NCBI GenBank assembly: GCA_910577575.1
Contig: CAJTOG010000073.1
Span: 1-8,599 of the forward strand
Direction of reading: 5' to 3'
DNA: 8,599 nucleotides
Source of the DNA: an uncultured Ruminococcus sp.
GTDB taxonomy: Bacteria; Bacillota; Clostridia; Oscillospirales; Ruminococcaceae
The notes under the pieces are model-generated. The model saw nothing but the letters and a program-made list of their open reading frames with translations. It had not been told where the DNA came from and made no database searches. Shown in pieces: positions 6,906-8,599 of the stretch; within the stretch, counting starts at the first letter, position 1, and every line of letters starts with the position of its first letter. Position numbers and translations under genes: made by a program.

Positions 6906-8159
6906 ATGAAAAAACTTTTAATTATGGGAGCGAATCCTGAGACAATAAGTCTTATCTGTAAAGCAAAGGATATGGGCATAAAAACTTATGTAACCGATTA
7001 CAATGAAAAGACATATGCAAAGAAATTTGCAGATGTTCCGCTTAATATTGACGCAATGGATGCAGATGCCATTGTTGATTATGTCAGAATGGAAAAAATT
7101 GATGGTGTGCTTGTCGGCGTTGCAGAAGCTCTTATGACATCATACTGTAAAGTATGTGAGAAACTGGGATATCCGTGTTTTGCTTCGCTGGAACAGTTTG
7201 AAATCATGACGGCAAAAAATAAATTCAAGGATACCTGCCGGAAATATGATGTACCGGTTGTTGATGAATATTCACTTAATAATCTTGATGAGGTAAGATA
7301 TCCTGCTGTTGTTAAGCCTGTTGACAGTTCAAGCTCAAAGGGAATTTCAATCTGTCAGAACCGTGATGAACTTGATACGGCAATTGAAAAAGCTCTCAGC
7401 TTTTCACCAAGCAAAACTATTCTTATAGAAAAGTATATGGGCGGACTTGAAGTTATAATGTACTATATTATTCAGAATGGAGAACCAACATTTGTTGCTA
7501 TGTGTGACCGATACACAAGCAAGGAGCAGGAGGGTATAACTCAGCTTCCGTCAGCGTATATTTTTCCGTCAAAGCATATTGGACGTTTTAAGGCAGAAGC
7601 AGATGAAAAAGTGTGCAATATGCTAAAGGGCTTGAATATTACAAATGGTGTACTGTTTTTACAGTCATTTATAGATGATGACGGCTCTGTTAGAATATAT
7701 GAACCGGGATTCCGCCTTAACGGTGCACAGGAACATATGATTGTATCTCAGATTACTGGTATTGATGCAAAGGAATTGCTTATAAATTATGCTCTTACTG
7801 GAAAAATGAGTGATAAAAAAATTTTTGATATGGCAGACCCATATTTTAAAGGAATGTGGGCGTGCAAACTTTCTCCGCTCGTAAAGGAAGGAAAAATCGG
7901 CAGAATAGAGGGAATTGATGTCATAAGAGGAATGGAAGGCGTAATATCTGTAAATCCTAATTATGAAGACGGTGAAATTGTAAAAGGACTTGGTACACAG
8001 CGTCAGATGGCTGCGAATATATTTATTTATGCCAACGACAGAGATGAACTTGCTGAACGTGTAAGCAGGGTTATTGAAAATTTCAGGGTCTTTGATGAAA
8101 ACGATGAGAATATGCTTCTTAAGCCTTTTGATACTGATATAATCATACAGGAATATTAA
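6906..8159 (+). CDS. ATP-grasp carboxylate-amine ligase-like protein
   Basis: A 417-residue soluble protein. Residues 1-95 form a Rossmann-like pre-ATP-grasp domain opening with KKLLIMGANPETISL. The ATP-grasp core (about 100-300) shows the Lys137-Pro138 strand (VVKPVDSSSSKG, with the flexible Ser-rich loop at 141-146), the hinge strand ILIEKYMGGLEV (172-183, acidic Glu175), and the metal-binding strand YEPGFRLNG (Glu266, Arg270, Asn272). The C-terminal domain (about 329-396; GKIGRIEG ... GVISVNP) resembles the end domain of L-amino-acid ligases. Such enzymes activate a carboxylate as acyl-phosphate and join it to an amine. A role in adding an amino acid or making an amide on the glycan or its precursor is inferred from the operon, not shown. 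AGAGGT (6895-6900) precedes the ATG. The fold is firm, the substrate unknown; carbamoyl-phosphate-synthase-like annotations are probably misleading. Confidence 0.85.
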   Translation: MKKLLIMGANPETISLICKAKDMGIKTYVTDYNEKTYAKKFADVPLNIDAMDADAIVDYVRMEKIDGVLVGVAEALMTSYCKVCEKLGYPCFASLEQFEIMTAKNKFKDTCRKYDVPVVDEYSLNNLDEVRYPAVVKPVDSSSSKGISICQNRDELDTAIEKALSFSPSKTILIEKYMGGLEVIMYYIIQNGEPTFVAMCDRYTSKEQEGITQLPSAYIFPSKHIGRFKAEADEKVCNMLKGLNITNGVLFLQSFIDDDGSVRIYEPGFRLNGAQEHMIVSQITGIDAKELLINYALTGKMSDKKIFDMADPYFKGMWACKLSPLVKEGKIGRIEGIDVIRGMEGVISVNPNYEDGEIVKGLGTQRQMAANIFIYANDRDELAERVSRVIENFRVFDENDENMLLKPFDTDIIIQEY

Positions 8160-8176
8160 TTTTAAGGAGATTAAAT

Positions 8177-8599
8177 ATGAGTTTTGGTGGATTTATCAGA
8201 AGAAGTATTTATTGGACAAATGATTGTATTCATGGTAAAAAAGTAAGAAAGCATTATAATGAAATAGGGACTGTTCTTTCAGATTATGAAAAAGGACATA
8301 TCATAAGGGACAAAAATCTTGATTTACTTCTTAAACATTCTGTAAAATATTCGGAATTTTATAAGTCCTTTGCAGGCAGAAAATTGAAAGAATTTCCGGT
8401 TGTCAACAAAAGTATTCTCATTCAGAATCATGATGCTGTTACTGTTGATATAAAAAATATTCCTGAACAGGAAACAGAAACAGTTCATGTTCAGCGTACA
8501 AGCGGTTCAACAGGCACTCCGTTTGCTGTTTTTCAGGATTCAAGAAAGAGATACCGCAGAATAGCCGAACTTAAATATTTCGGAAATGATATAGGATTC
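8177..8599 (+). CDS. CapK/PaaK-like adenylate-forming enzyme, N-terminal part; 3' end outside the window
   Basis: A 141-residue fragment runs off the right edge without a stop. The AMP-binding P-loop-like A3 motif RTSGSTGTP (107-115) is exact. The preceding FPVVNKSILIQN ('pi-l-K-..l') and the N-terminal helix LLLKHSVKYSEFYKSF are typical of the phenylacetate-CoA ligase/coenzyme F390 synthetase family (COG1541), which includes capsule proteins named CapK. Members adenylate a carboxylic acid and pass it to a thiol or other acceptor. Start ATG at 8177 is preceded by AAGGAGA (8164-8170), and the gap to the ATP-grasp gene is 17 bases, so it belongs to the same operon. In a glycan operon such a protein is more likely to activate an acyl or amino-acyl decoration than to degrade aromatics; this is inference. 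The adenylation C-terminal lid and any acceptor-binding region are not in view. Confidence 0.85.
   Translation, partial: MSFGGFIRRSIYWTNDCIHGKKVRKHYNEIGTVLSDYEKGHIIRDKNLDLLLKHSVKYSEFYKSFAGRKLKEFPVVNKSILIQNHDAVTVDIKNIPEQETETVHVQRTSGSTGTPFAVFQDSRKRYRRIAELKYFGNDIGF

Noticed and set aside
1..8599. CRISPR array, tRNA/rRNA genes, insertion sequences or attachment sites
   Set aside because: No regularly spaced repeats, cloverleaf-like sequences, transposase motifs or flanking duplications were found on reading either strand.

Overview
The window looks like chromosomal DNA from a low-GC, Gram-positive gut-type Firmicute. A Ruminococcus-like member of the Oscillospiraceae is my best guess. The evidence is AT-rich DNA with strong GGAGG-type ribosome binding sites, clean TTGA-N17-TATA promoters, intrinsic hairpin/T-run terminators, and a GH25 muramidase and SpoVB-like flippase of Clostridia type. 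The genus is inferred from style only, since there is no rRNA or marker gene. All genes are on the + strand.

Left part (1-1923): the 3' end of a GH25 lysozyme-like gene is followed, across a 71-base gap, by a SpoVB/MurJ-type MOP-superfamily flippase. The gap holds a 13-bp stem plus U-run whose 3' arm contains the flippase's own Shine-Dalgarno sequence and whose U-run abuts its ATG. It could act as a terminator, an attenuator or a translation gate.

Middle part (1924-4260): this is a self-contained transcription unit. A consensus promoter (TTGAAA-N17-TATAAT) and a leader of about 80 nt with a perfect small hairpin precede a 692-residue EF-G-like GTPase of the EF-G2 type. A 16-bp perfect-stem terminator closes the unit. 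The GTPase keeps all five EF-G domains but departs from canonical EF-G at several G motifs, including the catalytic His position.

Right part (4261-8599, open at the right edge): a second strong promoter (TTGACT-N17-TATACT with an extended -10) drives a tight operon with 17-22 base gaps. The order is GT2 glycosyltransferase (TTG start), Wzx-like flippase, ATP-grasp ligase, and the start of a CapK/PaaK-like adenylate-forming enzyme. Together they suggest synthesis, export and chemical decoration of a surface glycan. In that reading the GT adds sugar, the flippase moves the lipid-linked product, and the two ATP-dependent activating enzymes attach an amino-acid or acyl substituent. The substituent chemistry is inference. 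This operon is the most likely place for something undescribed, but it continues beyond the window.
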